DNA of 64,000 nt from Membranipora membranacea (GCA_914767715.1 OU612073.1:12338001-12402000), one strand, 5' to 3'. Positions 1 through 12,840 are shown, counted from the first letter of the stretch. The notes: generated from the letters alone by a model not told the origin. Translations and numbers: made by a program.

Positions 1-225
1 CTATAGTGTTAAACTCATGGTTTAGGGCTTGGGTATTGACAATAACCATAGAATTTAGTGCCTTTATCAATAGCTCTAATTTGTAAGCTGATGCACTAGT
101 TCTTTGTTTCATATTATCATGTTCCCATACTTTCTAGAGAGTAGAGAGATAGATTAATTTTAAATATTCAAAAGGCAACTGCAATATTTTGTCACACTAA
201 AATTACTTCCCTGGACAAGCTTTGT

Positions 226-286
226 GCTAGCCTTGTTCACGTGACCACGGGTCTTGGTTTTTTTTGGCCGCATGAACAAGGCTAGC
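226..286. repeat. inverted repeat, 14-bp arms
   Basis: The left arm gctagccttgttca (226-239) is the exact reverse complement of 273-286. The 33-base loop contains a run of T. It may be the remnant of a foldback element; no function is evident. Confidence 0.6.
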
Positions 287-1447
287 TTTATGCTGCTAGA
301 GTTATGAGTATTATGCCAATTTAATTTTTGGGGTTGTTATGGCCACTTTTTCACAATGATGCCGTGCAATCGCAAGTCATTTCTCTAGTAATGAGTAAAA
401 ATTCTCTCTATGTTCTCCAAAATTCAACAGTGGAAACATCTTAGTAAGCAATTACAGGTGTTGCCGGTTTTTACCGCTGAGTGTTCTTGCCAATTATGAT
501 AGCTGTGTCGGGTGTCTCTTATTAAAGCTCCTACACACTCAGTGAGTTTATTTTATCCGTACAGTACCATGCAACTGACATTGATTACATTCTGTACAAC
601 TGTATTAGTAGCAATTAGCATATTAGAATGTAAGAGTAAAAGAGTACAAGTCTTTTACACCTTAGTAAAGTAGCAGTTGGAGGTGAAACTCATAAACTTC
701 AAATGCCACATTTCAGTATTATGATAACAGGTTATCACATAGTAAAGATATATATGAATATATTATATATATCCTTACTCTGTGAGGGTATGCTCCAGCA
801 CAGTCTCGTGGGTAGGTAGAATGTTGACTTAACCTGGTTAGAACCCAGTTAGTTTGAAGATTTCAATTCTTATTGTATACTAACAGTAACATGCAGCTGA
901 GCAAAAATTGTATGACAAAAATTGTGTACAGTTGTTGAAAAGTTCCGGCACTACAAAAACCTCCAGCTGCCACCTGGGTAGCACTTGGTGACTGAATTGA
1001 ATGCCATGTAATCAAAGCCCTAAATCTTACACTTGAATTGAATCAGCATAAAATCTGAATCTGAAAATTATGTAAATTGCTACTGCAAATCACAGAAGTA
1101 GCTGTCTTCTGTCGGCGCCTACAATCAGTTTTTAAAACTGGCTACCTGCAACCCCTGTTATCTCAAGTCATCGTAGGTTGTATTGTACAGATGAAGCGAA
1201 CTTGCTGGTTATGAAGGTATATCTTCAGACACAGGACACATACCTACCATGGCTGGCAAGGACAACCAGATAGCCCTGTAGTTGCAATTTAAAAGGATGT
1301 GTTTGCAGCTGAGATTTTGGATTATTTTAATGTGAGAAGACAGTGAATATTAATCCACTGACTGCTAGAGAAATGACCTTTTAGTGATCTGCATGGTGCT
1401 TAATACATGGGGAAATGGCTATGTGTGCAAATAATTTAACTTCATTG

Positions 1448-1549
1448 CAAATGATAAAGTCAATGATCTGCCTTTTAGCTTTTGCTAACCGATTGCGTTC
1501 TTTGTGCCATGAATTTTCTCATTTGAGCACTGCATTGTCCACTCTAGAG
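1448..1549 (+). repeat. dispersed repeat, shared with 45178-45295
   Basis: The strings atgataaagtcaatgat and gagcactgcat..ccactctagag occur in the same order here and at 45178-45295, with diverged sequence between them. This indicates two old copies of an unnamed interspersed repeat in the same orientation. Confidence 0.5.
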
Positions 1550-1953
1550 GTATTATAGCTCTTTGGATATATCCCTGTCGCCTGTCTGAATACTATATGG
1601 TAAAGCATGTAGATCTTGCGGCACCAGGCGATTAGTGCTGCAAGAGTTGTGGGTTTGAATCACATTGGGGGAGCTTTAAAGGTTGACTGTGCCAGCCCCC
1701 AGCGCCCTCGGGTGTATACCTCTTTCTGGTAAAGCATGTAGATTGTTCGATATGCCAGAAAAGTGCTCTTGAATAACTTCGCTTGAATTTTTCAGCTTGT
1801 GTGCCTATGCTGAGCAGCAAAATTTCGTTTACAAAAACTCTTGTGACGTTTTCAAAATTGTTAGAATTTTTTTCAACAAGTCATCATTTGGCTGCTCAAA
1901 GATAATATCGATGTCCTCCTCATTTGCATTGTTTTGATAATTGTTTATTTCAG

Positions 1954-4900
1954 CAATGTGGAAACTGTACATTTAACACGACGGGTACAAGAAAGTTCAC
2001 CAACCATGTCACAAGTAAACACGGGCCAAATTCTAAGATTCAGCAGAGCAATTTCCCAGGTATGCGTCCTAACTGTGGAAAGTGGAATGAGAACTTGCAG
2101 GTCAAGAAGTTTGTCTTAAATACTGACTTCAATATAATAGGAGGATTGAACTGAGATTTGCTATCTTGGTTCTAAAAACAATGACTTACCGATTGAAAAA
2201 TAACTCTGTATGTGACTGGCATTTACATTGCGGAAAAGGACTTCACGATGCCCATGCTAAGTACCAGTGATATTTTATAATTTATAGAAGGCAAATGTTC
2301 TCATGATTCAAATGTAGAAGAGACAAACTACACAAAAACTCCTGAGGACGTATCTCAGCCAGAACAAATGTTGCCGACTGCACTAGGTGAGCTGAAGACA
2401 TGTTATCCATCCTCAATACAGTTTCATTCTAATCTTGATCTTGACTCTTAGTAAAATGATGAGCTGACTTCCCTTCTGTTCAAGAAAGCGTCCATGAGCA
2501 AGGAGACCCATTGTGCATTGGCTGGGCTTGAATGTGACATAAAAGTCAATGAATTTATTTTGGACCCTTTAAAAGCTGTAATTAATATGCCTTGATGAAT
2601 GTATGCAGGTCAATGTCCAGAGCCTTCAGTAGATGATATGTGTCAGGAAGATGCCGACAACACATGTGCTGATATACAAATGGACGGGTCCGCTCACATA
2701 GAATCGTTTGTCTCAAGGTAAGTTCCCATCCATCGTTTTACTGGCGATTGATTTGCTTGTCGAAAATCAGATAAATGGCGATGATCGATGTGACCTGCAA
2801 ATCACATTGCGTAACAATGCTACTCAATGTGGAAAACCTGGTGGAGTACCAACGGTGAACACATAAATTAAGTACAAACTCTGACTGGGCTAAGTTAGTA
2901 CCCAGTTACTCATTGTACACAGCAATAAATTTTATTCAGCAAATAATAAAAATGACAGTTGAAGTCTCACAAATACACTCTTATTCTGTCAATATGTCTG
3001 AGATGGCTAACTATAATAAAAAAACTATGCACTGGCACTATCAGCTGCTAAATTATATTTCCCAGATTCGTACTAGAGTTATACAGTAAAGGAAGCACAA
3101 CTCGGTCGACCATTCAACATGTTATAGAAGCAACTTCGGAGCTGATGAACACCATTTTGGAGGATGTTCGCCGAAGATCTGAGGAGCTAGTGAAAGGCTG
3201 GTTAATATTCTCTATTTCATCCATTCCTAAGCTAAAAACTAATGTGGATGAACCCGAATTGTTTTTGTCATAGTTTAATTGCTTCTAGGAACAGTTTTAA
3301 TGAAAGTGACATTGACCATGTCGATTTTAGGGTTAATCGATACATGGGAACAGCATTTAGGTTTACTTCCGGTAGCATCGTCATTCAAATTCAGGAATCG
3401 TGTTGATTAGCTTTGGTAGCATATGATGGCGTAGATGAATGGTTAGTGAAAAAGACTGGCGGCAGTTTTTTTTTAAAGTTTTATCATAATAGAAATCGTA
3501 AGCATTCTTCATTTGATTCGTGAGCGGACAACTCATTCGAAGCATCAGAATATAGTGAATATAAGATTAGGCTTGTATTTGATTAATTTAGGCTAGTAAA
3601 ACGGTAACACCATATTGTGGTTGTAAATTTCAATTTATAACCATATTCAAAATAGAGTTTTCGTTCATTAACATGACAAATAAATAAAAATACTGAAAAG
3701 CTCCACAGATTGAGGTTTTTCTTGCCCCAACATGACTACTAATGACAGGAGTAGCACTGACAGGATTATTGGCTGTACCTTGTGTTCATAAGCCAACTGC
3801 ATGCAGTTGATCATGACACTGTTTTGTTCTTACTTAATTTATATTTTTATCTTTTTCAATTTTTTCTTGCTAGCTGATGACACTCTCTCGGTCAAAATGA
3901 GAAACATCTTTGTCTCTGTTGGCGATCCTTTTGTTAACTACAAGACTGAATACCATAGAATCAAAACACTAATAGCTCAGGGAATGGTTGGACCACATGA
4001 AGTTGCTGTAGGATCGCGAATTGACTCTCAGTCATCAGGGACCCAAACAGTTGCTTCAACAATACAGTACGTGCCTCTGACGGAAACCCTTCAACTGCTG
4101 TACTCAAAGCCTGAATTCAGGAACGCTGTAGTATCCAATCAAACTCGGTAAGAACTTGTACCTTTTTACATTTTTGATTAAACAACAGAAGTACGCTGAG
4201 AAATACTCTTTTCATTAAGAGTTTTGCTAAACATTAACATTCTATATCTTACCATCCTGAAACGCCAACATCTTTGCCAAACGAGGTGTAATTGTGTGCA
4301 TCGTAAAACAGGTTAAGCCAATGGTTGCTTTAAATTTTGTCAGATTTACCTTCAGTTGATATCACATCTGATTTTGGGTTCTTAAATTTACCTTACTTTG
4401 TTAATTCAGGGATCATGAAGCAGGTGTGGCGACTCTCATACAGACAAATGAGCTATTCCAAAACCATCCCTGTGCCCTCAAGATAGCAGTATACAATGAC
4501 GATATCGAGGTTGGAAATCCTCTAGGAAGTAAATCTGGCATCAACAAGCTCACCATGTACTACTTCTCCATATTAAACTGTCCAAACAGGAGCAGTCTAT
4601 CATCCATACACCTAGCTATAATAGCCCATTCAAGTGATGTAAAAGAATTCGGGCATGCTAGAGTTCTCCGGCCATTGATTAAAGACCTGAAGAGACTGGA
4701 AAATGGACTTGTTATAACAGGAATGCCAGAGAAAATATATGGTACCATTGTTCATTTACCAGGAGATAACTTAGCAGCAAACGAAAGTCAAGGTTTCATG
4801 GGTAGCTTTTCTGCCAACCACTTCTGTCGATTCTGCAAGATGCATCAGGCTGAGACCAAGCATGCTACAAGGGAGGACAAGTCTTTACTCAGGAATACTC

Positions 4901-7172
4901 AAGATCATCAAACTGATGTTAACAATCCCTCAGGATCATCAGAACATGGAGTCAAGGGGCCCTGCGTTTTCGATGAACTGAAATACTTCAATGCTGTGGA
5001 GTCATTCTGCCCTGATCTCATGCATGACATATTCGAAGGCATCGCTAAGAAGGAAGTTGCCCTCTTGCTAACTCATGTTATTAGTAGCAAGCTCATTTCT
5101 CTTAACGAACTCAACGGTATCATCAAATCTTATGACTACGGGTAAGCCATTTGCTTTCAAACCCCAATAACATGATCAATTGATAGGTATGAATCTCCAT
5201 TTATGATCAATGTGGTTTAGGCGACGGAGACAAATGAATGATATTAGGAAAGCTACCTTATTTTTGTCAGCGCCATATAATCAAAAATTGTTGCCTCCAG
5301 CTGATATGCTGCCAACCACATAAGAATTAAAGTGTAGTTGATACACGATAGATGATTAATCAATGGTCCAAAAAACAGAGTTGCTTATGGGCTGTATTGT
5401 ACAGATCTGTTCACGAATAGATTATTGCCGGACCCCCATCTCCGTCGTAGCTGTATCATATCGTAGCTTCTTATAAACCAAATGATCAGTGAAATTTGAA
5501 TATAGAATTAAGTTTGTATATAAATGAATTGACTTGTGTTCTTGTAGATTTCATGATAAGAAGAACAAACCTTCAGCTATTTTGTTGGAGCGTGGGGAAG
5601 TCAAGGTCAGACAGACATCATCTCAGATGTGGTGTTTGCTGAGGTTGCTACCTTTTATGATCGGGAGTGTGATAGGCAAGGGGGATGAGAAATGGGAAGT
5701 GTACCTTCAACTGAGAGAGATTGTGGAATATATATTCAGTCCCGTGACAACTGAATCTTCAACCTATGTACTGGAATGGCTTGTCCAGGTTCACCATGAG
5801 AACTTTTTATCGGTGCGTTGATCAGTTTTATCATTGAGGGATTTATGTAAATTTGCCAGCATTCCAGTTGTCCCGTTTCTACTGGTGAGCCTGTGGTGGC
5901 GGGAAACGCATGCTTGATCTAGGACTGATGTACTAAATGAGCTCTTGTATCCTTATAATAAACAATGTTCCCAGTTGTCATCAAACCTGATTATTTGGCA
6001 TGAGCTTATATATTCTTAACCCTATTAGCCATCACAGCTGTCCTTTTATTTACAGATATACCCAGGAGAGACACTGACGCCCAAGCATCATTTCATGACC
6101 CATTATGGACAGGCGGTGCGACGTAATGGCCCACTAAGTGATTATTGGTGCATCAGATTTGAAGCCAAGCATAAGATGGCTAAACTAGTCGCATCATCAT
6201 CATGTGAGTAAAGAGAGTCTTTGGTTATGAGTACTGCTATCAAATATGATCAAATGATGTTGCCAATTTGAAAAATAGAAACCTTACGATATTATTGTTG
6301 TGTGTTAGATCGTGTATGCAGAAATCATATGAATCAGTTTTACAATTGTTGACCGCTGACCTAGAAGCAGTTTGATCCAGTGTGCCTACAAACCAGGTGG
6401 TCCTCTTCTATTGGTTAGTCGCAGCAATGGGACCAGTGGAGGGGGAACAACTCCAAATACCGGCAAATGGACCAAACTTGGACCTACTTGGACCTGCTTG
6501 GACTACCTCTGACCCAACAATCATTTTACATCGTTATATGCATGCTATAGATAATTAATAAAATATTAATCAGTCAGAATTTAACCATAAACACGAAAAA
6601 AATTATAATCAACCCCCCACTAACAGCTACATCCTCACACTAAATAATTCTATAACACTACTCACAACATCAGCGCATTCAGCATTCACAACAAACATTA
6701 ATATTATACAGAGATTGTTTAACTCCTGATGCTTTTTGCTCCATCCACAGGTAATTTCATCAATGTACCTAAGACCGTAGCCACCAGATACCAGCTCAAC
6801 TCATTCCACCACTGGAGCAAGCAGGTTGATTTGGTAACTCCGCCAACATCGTATCATCATAAAGGAGGGGTTGTCACATCAGTGGATTATAAAGGGAGTA
6901 GCTACCATGCTGGAATGGCAGTCTGCTTATCTGTGCTGGATGATGGTCAGCCAGAAATATGGATCATTGACAAGATACTCAATGGCCCAATGCTAGTGTG
7001 CTATTCTGCCAGCGTAGACTATGACCCCAACATAAGGGCCTATCTAATATCTGACACAAATCAGAATAATGTAAGTAACATTATGATAAGTGCCCTTAGG
7101 AACAAAGCACCAATGGACATTCTTTACTATAAAAACAGTAAAGTTATCTCACAGCGAGGAGTATTTATTTAG
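1954..7172 (+). CDS. CACTA/EnSpm transposase-related protein with C2H2 zinc finger (multi-exon, 5' incomplete)
   Basis: Exons read at 1954-2059, 2288-2386, 2609-2717, about 3066-3190, 3874-4147, 4410-5141, 5548-5812, 6056-6203 and 6751-7172. All have AG acceptors, and intron phases match wherever both ends are clear; the donor of the fourth exon is uncertain. The first exon encodes a C2H2 finger (C-x2-C-x12-H-x4-H). The large exon carries GDNLAANESQGFMGSFSANH, CRFCKMH and PDLMHDIFEG. Later exons carry SQMWCLLRLLPF, then PKHHFMTHYGQAVRRNGPL..WCIRFEAKH. These motifs recur in animal proteins derived from CACTA/EnSpm DNA transposons. About 760 residues are open without an internal stop up to TAG at 7170-7172, so this may be a young element or a domesticated host gene. 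A DNA-binding role for the finger is inferred. The upstream start exon is not found, and no convincing CACTA terminal repeats flank the gene. Confidence 0.72.
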
Positions 7173-7389
7173 TTGTGTGATGGTGCGATTTCCAATTTTA
7201 TCACTGTCTTGTCATACAGATTTGAGGTTATGACATTGTGCCGCTCCAATCCCAGTTATAACATGTAACAACTTTTTATTTGGACTGTACTCCATTCATG
7301 CTGTATATACTCTTTATTATATAAAATTTGTAATTTCACTTGCAGCTGAATGCACTCAAGTTAATTTTTTCTATTACAACTTCAGACTG

Positions 7390-7395
7390 AATAAA
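7390..7395 (+). terminator. polyadenylation signal AATAAA
   Basis: An AATAAA lies about 220 bases after the stop codon of the CACTA-type gene, in AT-rich sequence. Assignment to that gene is by position only. Confidence 0.4.
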
Positions 7396-8900
7396 ATTAT
7401 CCAGGGATTTACAGTATACTTACCTCGTGCCTTACGGTCTGTCAAGTCTTGAATTTTTATGAATGGCAAACTTCACACACACACAGCTAAGGTCTTAACA
7501 ACCACTACTCAAACGCTATGTAAGTAAATATATTTTGTGACAATACGGCATGCTAAAAGGAGGACAACTCCTAAATAATAAATTAAAATCTGATTGCAAT
7601 TGCTAGCGATTGGCTGTGATGGTAGGGGGTCTCAGCACACAGCACTGTTGCCTTAACTATAGGATATATATTCATATAGATTATCTCAAATCAAGTACCA
7701 AAATAAATAGGCTAATTCTACATATAACTGTGACAATGTATTGTGAACATGACAAGGGAAGTATTCATCAAACTATTCCCAAAAAAAACTGTGAGGAAAC
7801 AGATACAAAGAACTTCGCATGAAAGTTGTTGTTATAACCAGGCGTTCCAGATACGAATCTAGTTGTGGCATAATTGCTGTTATACATGGAATCAGTCAGA
7901 TTATAATTTTAAGATTTGTCTTGTGTATGAGCTTTAGGCCTACTGAGCCAATCTATTACTCATTCTGGTCAATGATTAAGTTTGCATGGTTGGGAGGGTC
8001 AGTGCCTGTATGTTTGTCAGTCAGTGGGAAATTCCACACGTGAAGATAAATCACGTTCTACATGGAAACAACGGAGGGGTTACTCAGGGATAAAGAATAT
8101 AGGATAGAATATAATGTTATAATCTCCCTGTGCATCTCCCTAGGCCGTAATAGTGCTTTCTCATACCAAGGCTAAACTCTATGTAATCATACATTAGTTC
8201 ACAACTAGCAGACCAGCTCTTTCTTGGAGGAGAGCATGTTCAGCTCATTATACGTTTGGGAGGGTTTTGAATTGATAATGCTTCAATATCAATCTTATAG
8301 TGATTAGAAATGAATCCACCGTGCGATTCATAACTGGTTTTAATATAGAACCGTTTATTGCATTGTTGTGAAACTACTGAGGATTCATCCAAATGATAAT
8401 ACCTGCTTTGAATAGAATTAATTGTTTGCAGGTAATCACTTACTACAATAGTGGTCTAGAACTAAGCGCTCCATGGTTTCAAATTTAGATGTAAATTGAC
8501 ACCTTCTATTGATTATATCTAGAACAACAATGTTTATCATTCAACTTGTGAAGGATCTCCCCTGATCTGACCATGGTTTCAAAATTAACCTGATTAGAAT
8601 TTTACAGGAAAGAATAGTTTTGAAACTTTGTTCAGTTCATGTCTAATAGATGCAAGTGTTGCTCTGGTCATGTGGTCAATTAGAATATGTGCATTGGCTC
8701 AAAACAATATTTTAATTGGATTGAATGCGAGGAAGTTTAACTTGATACTTTCAAAGGATTATTTCAAGGTTATGATTTTTGAGTGTGTACTTTGTTTTAT
8801 GGAAGGAAGGGGTGGAGAGCTTGCTTGAATTCAAGGGTTTAATTTTATTAATTGATTAACTATTAATTTCAATTTAAGAATAAATAGGATGAAAACAAAC
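7396..8900. other. no gene recognised
   Basis: Short open frames at about 7610-8043 and 8628-8828 have no recognisable motif, no matching splice partners and AT-biased composition. I see no RNA gene or clear repeat. Confidence 0.5.
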
Positions 8901-8994
8901 CATCTAATGATAGAGCAGAAATAGCATCTCCCACAGACTTTCCTGTACTTTTGCTTGCTTTTTCTTCAGCAGTGTCATCAGATTTGACCATAAG
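8901..8994 (-). pseudogene. isolated exon paralogous to exon 3 of the short-chain collagen gene
   Basis: On the minus strand an acceptor (tttcttacag, ending at 8995) opens a frame beginning LMVKSDD and ending SALSLDG. It closes before a weak donor (gtttgt). Exon 3 of the collagen gene (15061-15157) begins LMVEPDS and ends ASLSIEG. Both begin in phase 0 and end in phase 1, at 94 versus 97 bases, so common descent is likely. I found no signal-peptide/coiled-coil exon upstream on this strand and no Gly-X-Y exon downstream. It is therefore most likely a relic of a second collagen gene, though unrecognised distant exons are possible. The weak donor fits loss of function. Confidence 0.5.
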
Positions 8995-8999
8995 CTGTA

Positions 9000-11040
9000 A
9001 GAAACAGTTGGCAACAGAGTTTCGGCTAAACTCAAAAACTAACATCACATCATCATTGAAAAAAGAAATTGCCTCGTGCCTATTCTTGTGAAAATAATAG
9101 TAGTTTGTTAAGAACAAATATGATGTTGCTCAAAAGAAGAAGCCTGCTCCAAATACATTTTGTTCTAAATAACTTAGCTAACAGGAATATCGATTATCTG
9201 TTAATTCTCAAATATGACAACCAAATTAAGCTTTTCTGTTGGAGAAGCAAATAATTAACAGAAGGTAGTGGAGGAGGCGGGAGGAGGGCTAATAACAGAC
9301 ATCTATAATTCTAACCTCCTCAACTTTATTACTATGATCTATCAACCAAACAGAGAATTCAAAATTGTCAGTTTGATGTGTTCCATCTTGTGTCATGAGT
9401 TAAGCTAGTCTTTTTAACTCTCGTTTCTAGCTCAGGGTTTCTGGCTGATTCGCAGACCGCTTTACATAGTACATAGGGGATCAGGGAATTTCAATAATAC
9501 ACAGGTATAAGAAATCAATACATTTATAAATAATTGTTGAGTTCCCAAATAGCTTTGACAGCAAATGGAAAATCCTTACAAGTGGGACCTTTTGTCGTAT
9601 ACAGTCACGATGAAACTTCAATTTCATTTGTGGGCCTAACCACTTGTTTCGTTACTCAGGAAACAAGCCTAGTTTTTGGGAACAGACTTTAATAGCGACC
9701 TTTACGATACTACGGGCAACAGCTTATCACCAGTCCTAGACTGACTGGCCTCAACCACAAATCTTTCTTATACTATACAAAAAGGGAATTTTCATTGCTA
9801 TCTTACTAATGGTAAAGTCATAAAATTTATTCTTCCACTCATTACCAATAATCGATTTCCATGAAATTTCTATAATAACCAATATAACATTTAAAAAAAA
9901 TGAAGCAATGTATGGACATTGTTTTCTGCTAGCTTGGCAATATGAATTCTGCAGCAATCTAAGTGAGGTCACTACAAATAAATGGGCTTATGGTTTTGTT
10001 GGCCACAATCCTCACCCGAAAACCTAATTCATTCTGTTAGCACGAGTCTGACCTAATACCACAATTTCAAACAATTTGTCAAAGTTTTAATTGATACTGA
10101 TACAAACATGACAATTCACACCAGTGGGTTGCTGCATAACCACACAGGAGATAATACTACTACTTTGATAATATGGACAGGCTAAAATTTCAGTTCAAGA
10201 AAACATCCCAATACATTAGAGAAAATTACTGGGAGTTTTTACCTAGGTAATACATATAGATGTAATAATAGTATTCCAAGTGGTGCGGAGGTTTTTGCAA
10301 GGGCCAGCCTCTACTAGGGTAATTATTTTAGTAAAAGCAGGTGTCATGAAATAGAATTGAATCTGATCAGATGCCAGCTCTTTGTTTTCTATGAGGTTTT
10401 ATTGCTTTGCATCAGCAGAATGTTATACATTTTTGTTAGCAATCTGACTCATACATACTCAGACTCATACATGATAATAGCTTAGCTTCAGCGTATAGCC
10501 TAACGAAATTTGTGAAAGGATGGGTCCGAAGAGAATGAGACTTTCTGTCTGTTGAGGCAATCAACAATTTCTATGATGATACACTTTTCACATTTATGTG
10601 CTGGACGGGTTTAGAATCCAACATACAAGAGGAAATAATAATCTGTCTAGAAAAGCAAACAGAGGGTCTCCCTCTATAAACCAGTTTAAATAGAGATTTC
10701 TGATATAGCTGTTCGAAATGTTTGGGAGAAACGTATTGTCCATGCTGTGTGACTGTGGCCTTGATAAAGACTGCCATGCAGTTCTATTGCAAATCATCAA
10801 TGATGAATGGGGTTGTGTCAGGAGTTGTCCTTTATATTTTAATATATTATTATTTAATTTTAATTGTATTAAAAATTAAGATTTTTTGATACTTTTTTGT
10901 TTCAGTATATAGGTAAAATTTTTGGATTACTGAATATGTAGATCAATCGTAGTTAGCTGAAACCAAGGAGTTTTTACAGCAAAAGGTCTCATCTGCTGCC
11001 TTTATGGCTTATATAAAACTTTGCAAAAGTATGGTCTCAT
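9000..11040. other. no gene recognised
   Basis: Several frames of 60-75 codons exist on both strands, but none has a family motif, signal peptide or coherent splice sites. The sequence is AT-rich and I see no tandem array in it. Confidence 0.5.
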
Positions 11041-11051
11041 CTGTAAATAAT

Positions 11052-11100
11052 CAAGGGAGATTACTCAATGAGGTTATGTTTTTCAGAGTAATCTCCCTTG
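11052..11100. repeat. hairpin, 15-bp perfect arms
   Basis: caagggagattactc (11052-11066) is exactly mirrored by 11086-11100, with a 19-base loop. It resembles the ends of small foldback elements; no host gene is adjacent. Confidence 0.6.
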
Positions 11101-11190
11101 AAATGAAAGCCTATTGACTATGAACTATTGGTAGACTGAGGACCTACATACAGCAATATATAATATGGGGTGGTTGATATCAATGGAGCG

Positions 11191-11340
11191 GAAAAGTTAG
11201 GTTCAAAGTAGAAAAGTTTGATTCAGAGTAGCCTAGAAAAGTTTGATGCAGAGTAGAAAAGTTTGATGCAGAGTAGAAAAGTTTGATGCAGAACAGAAAA
11301 GTTTGATGCAGAACAGAAATGTTTGATGCAGTGAAGTTTG
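11191..11340 (+). repeat. 20-bp tandem repeat, about 7 copies
   Basis: The unit gaaaagtttgatgcagagta repeats about seven times. Copies 3-6 are nearly identical, the outer copies are diverged, and five extra bases (gccta) follow copy 2. The unit is not a multiple of three and no open frame crosses it, so this is a noncoding minisatellite. Confidence 0.85.
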
Positions 11341-12272
11341 ATTAAATTCAATGAAATGTTTAATTCAATTCAGGCCATTTTAAATTAAATTCACAGCAGA
11401 TAAGTTTAGTTTTATCCGGCTCTCTGGGCCACGGTAAACTGCTGTTATTGGATTTAAGCAAGAAGCATTGTAAATTCAACATGCTTTGCTGAAGTTTTTC
11501 TTCCAGCTCAGATCATGGCTTTGGGGAGTGAAATATAACTAGAGCTAAATTAATCTAGTCTGACAGTGACAGTGATACGGATCATTATGAAGCATGCATT
11601 ACAAGTTGATAAAAAAAATACCTCCATAAAAAGAGATTGGCAACAGCAAATTTGTGATACATGGTTGGAAGCAATCGCAAGGTGGTTCAACTTAGCCCAG
11701 CTAAGATTTATATCAGTATGCCAGAAGGTTTAGATGTAAATAATAATTACCAGAGAGATAGATGTCGAGTGTGTCTGTCAGTATGTCCAGGTGAGAGTAT
11801 GACTGGAATGGATACCAATGGTGTGTGATAAGTGTGCAACCTTGTTAGGTCAGATAAGTGAGCTAGTGATTTGTAATGACCAGTTGACCATCTGTATGAG
11901 CTCAATATATGTAGTGGAATACCACCAGTCATGGGTTTTCCCGGCTAAGCCGATGGCATCCCAGAATGCCAGTCAGGGTTTTCTGACTATGTGTCAGCGA
12001 CAGCCCAGAACGCGCAAGTTCCCAGAGCTATGCCAATGTTTTGACCCCACCTTTTCCAAGTTACAACTTAAATAGTGTGCTATTGTGCTGGCTGGAGGAG
12101 ATAATGACTGGAATAAATACAGTTGAGAATAGCATACAGTAATTATGATGATGACTCAGTAGCTATCAATGCAGAAAGCCTTAGTTGAGTGTAATACTAT
12201 TTTAATTACTACAGGTTGTGTGTAAAAGTATCTCAAAATTGCGACAGAAATGAATCACATATCATTGTTCAA

Positions 12273-12410
12273 GACTTGACCAACATCATTGATGATATTA
12301 TTTCCTTTCTGTTTCTCTTTCTTTGTTTTAAAAATTTTTTTTTCTGGCACTGAGTGTAAAACATTTCAAATGAGATGACTTTGGTTGCCAATAAAAGTAT
12401 ATATATATAC
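12273..12410 (+). mobile_element. 3'-end fragment of the LINE found intact at 32.3-36.8 kb
   Basis: The segment from gacttgaccaacatcattg to ttgccaataaaagtatatat matches the reverse complement of 32298-32436, the 3' end of the LINE on the minus strand, with scattered differences. Both end in an (AT)n run after AATAAAA(A)GTA. Upstream LINE sequence is absent here, which is the usual 5'-truncated insertion from target-primed reverse transcription. Confidence 0.85.
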
Positions 12411-12691
12411 GTAAGATTTTTCGAGACCAGATATTTACTGAACAGGCTGTTTTCTGTTACATTTGGACTGATCTGTTCAACTAGGTGGCAAATGAAATGG
12501 GAAGGTTCTTTGGACTGGGATAATCTGAACTTGATGAGCTAACTGTTATTTTCATTTCTGTATGCTGAGTGTCTAGGAGGATTACATTAGTACTATTGTC
12601 CTTCATGAAGATGCTCACAGAGCACATGGACATAAGGACATAAAGAATCACTATGGTTCCATGGGTCGATTTTGTAGTTCACTCCAATTTC

Positions 12692-12724
12692 GAATGGTTA
12701 GAATCCAGTGGATTCTAACCATTC
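12692..12724. repeat. 33-bp palindrome (16-bp arms, 1-base centre)
   Basis: gaatggttagaatcca (12692-12707) is followed by one base and then its exact reverse complement. The arm begins with GAATGGTTAG, the same string as the A-box region of the adjacent tRNA-like sequence. It may therefore be part of the same SINE or a rearrangement of it. Confidence 0.7.
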
Positions 12725-12752
12725 CCATCATGGGAAAAACATGAAAAGAATC

Positions 12753-12840
12753 TGCCGTGGCCGAGATTTGAACCCCGGCCTCCCGCATGAAATCCCTTAG
12801 AAGGCATTGTGTGCAACGCCGCTAACCATTCAGCCACGAC
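12753..12840 (-). mobile_element. tRNA-like SINE head (Ser/Leu-type tRNA resemblance)
   Basis: On the minus strand an 88-base sequence contains an A-box-like TGGCTGAATGG and a B-box GGTTCAAATC at tRNA spacing. Its ends can pair (GTCGTGG with CCACGGC), and its length fits a type II tRNA with a long variable arm. The T stem has a mismatch and the anticodon loop does not form the normal seven bases. A tRNA-derived SINE or tRNA pseudogene is therefore preferred over a working tRNA gene. Confidence 0.6.

Larger units (their letters stand above)
1..1953. other. no gene recognised
   Basis: No open frame here shows recognisable protein features or a convincing set of splice sites. The stretch holds a 14-bp hairpin near 226-286, an AT-only run near 750-780 and part of a dispersed repeat at 1448-1549. 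The 5' exon or exons and promoter of the zinc-finger/CACTA-type gene that opens at 1954 probably lie somewhere here, but I could not place them. Confidence 0.5.

Noticed and set aside
949-960. cactacaaaaac as a 5' CACTA terminus for the transposase-related gene
   Set aside because: No matching gtttttgtagtg end is visible downstream of 7172, and the string is short enough to occur by chance.
12753-12840. Functional tRNA gene
   Set aside because: A T-stem mismatch and an anticodon loop that cannot take seven bases make a working tRNA unlikely.
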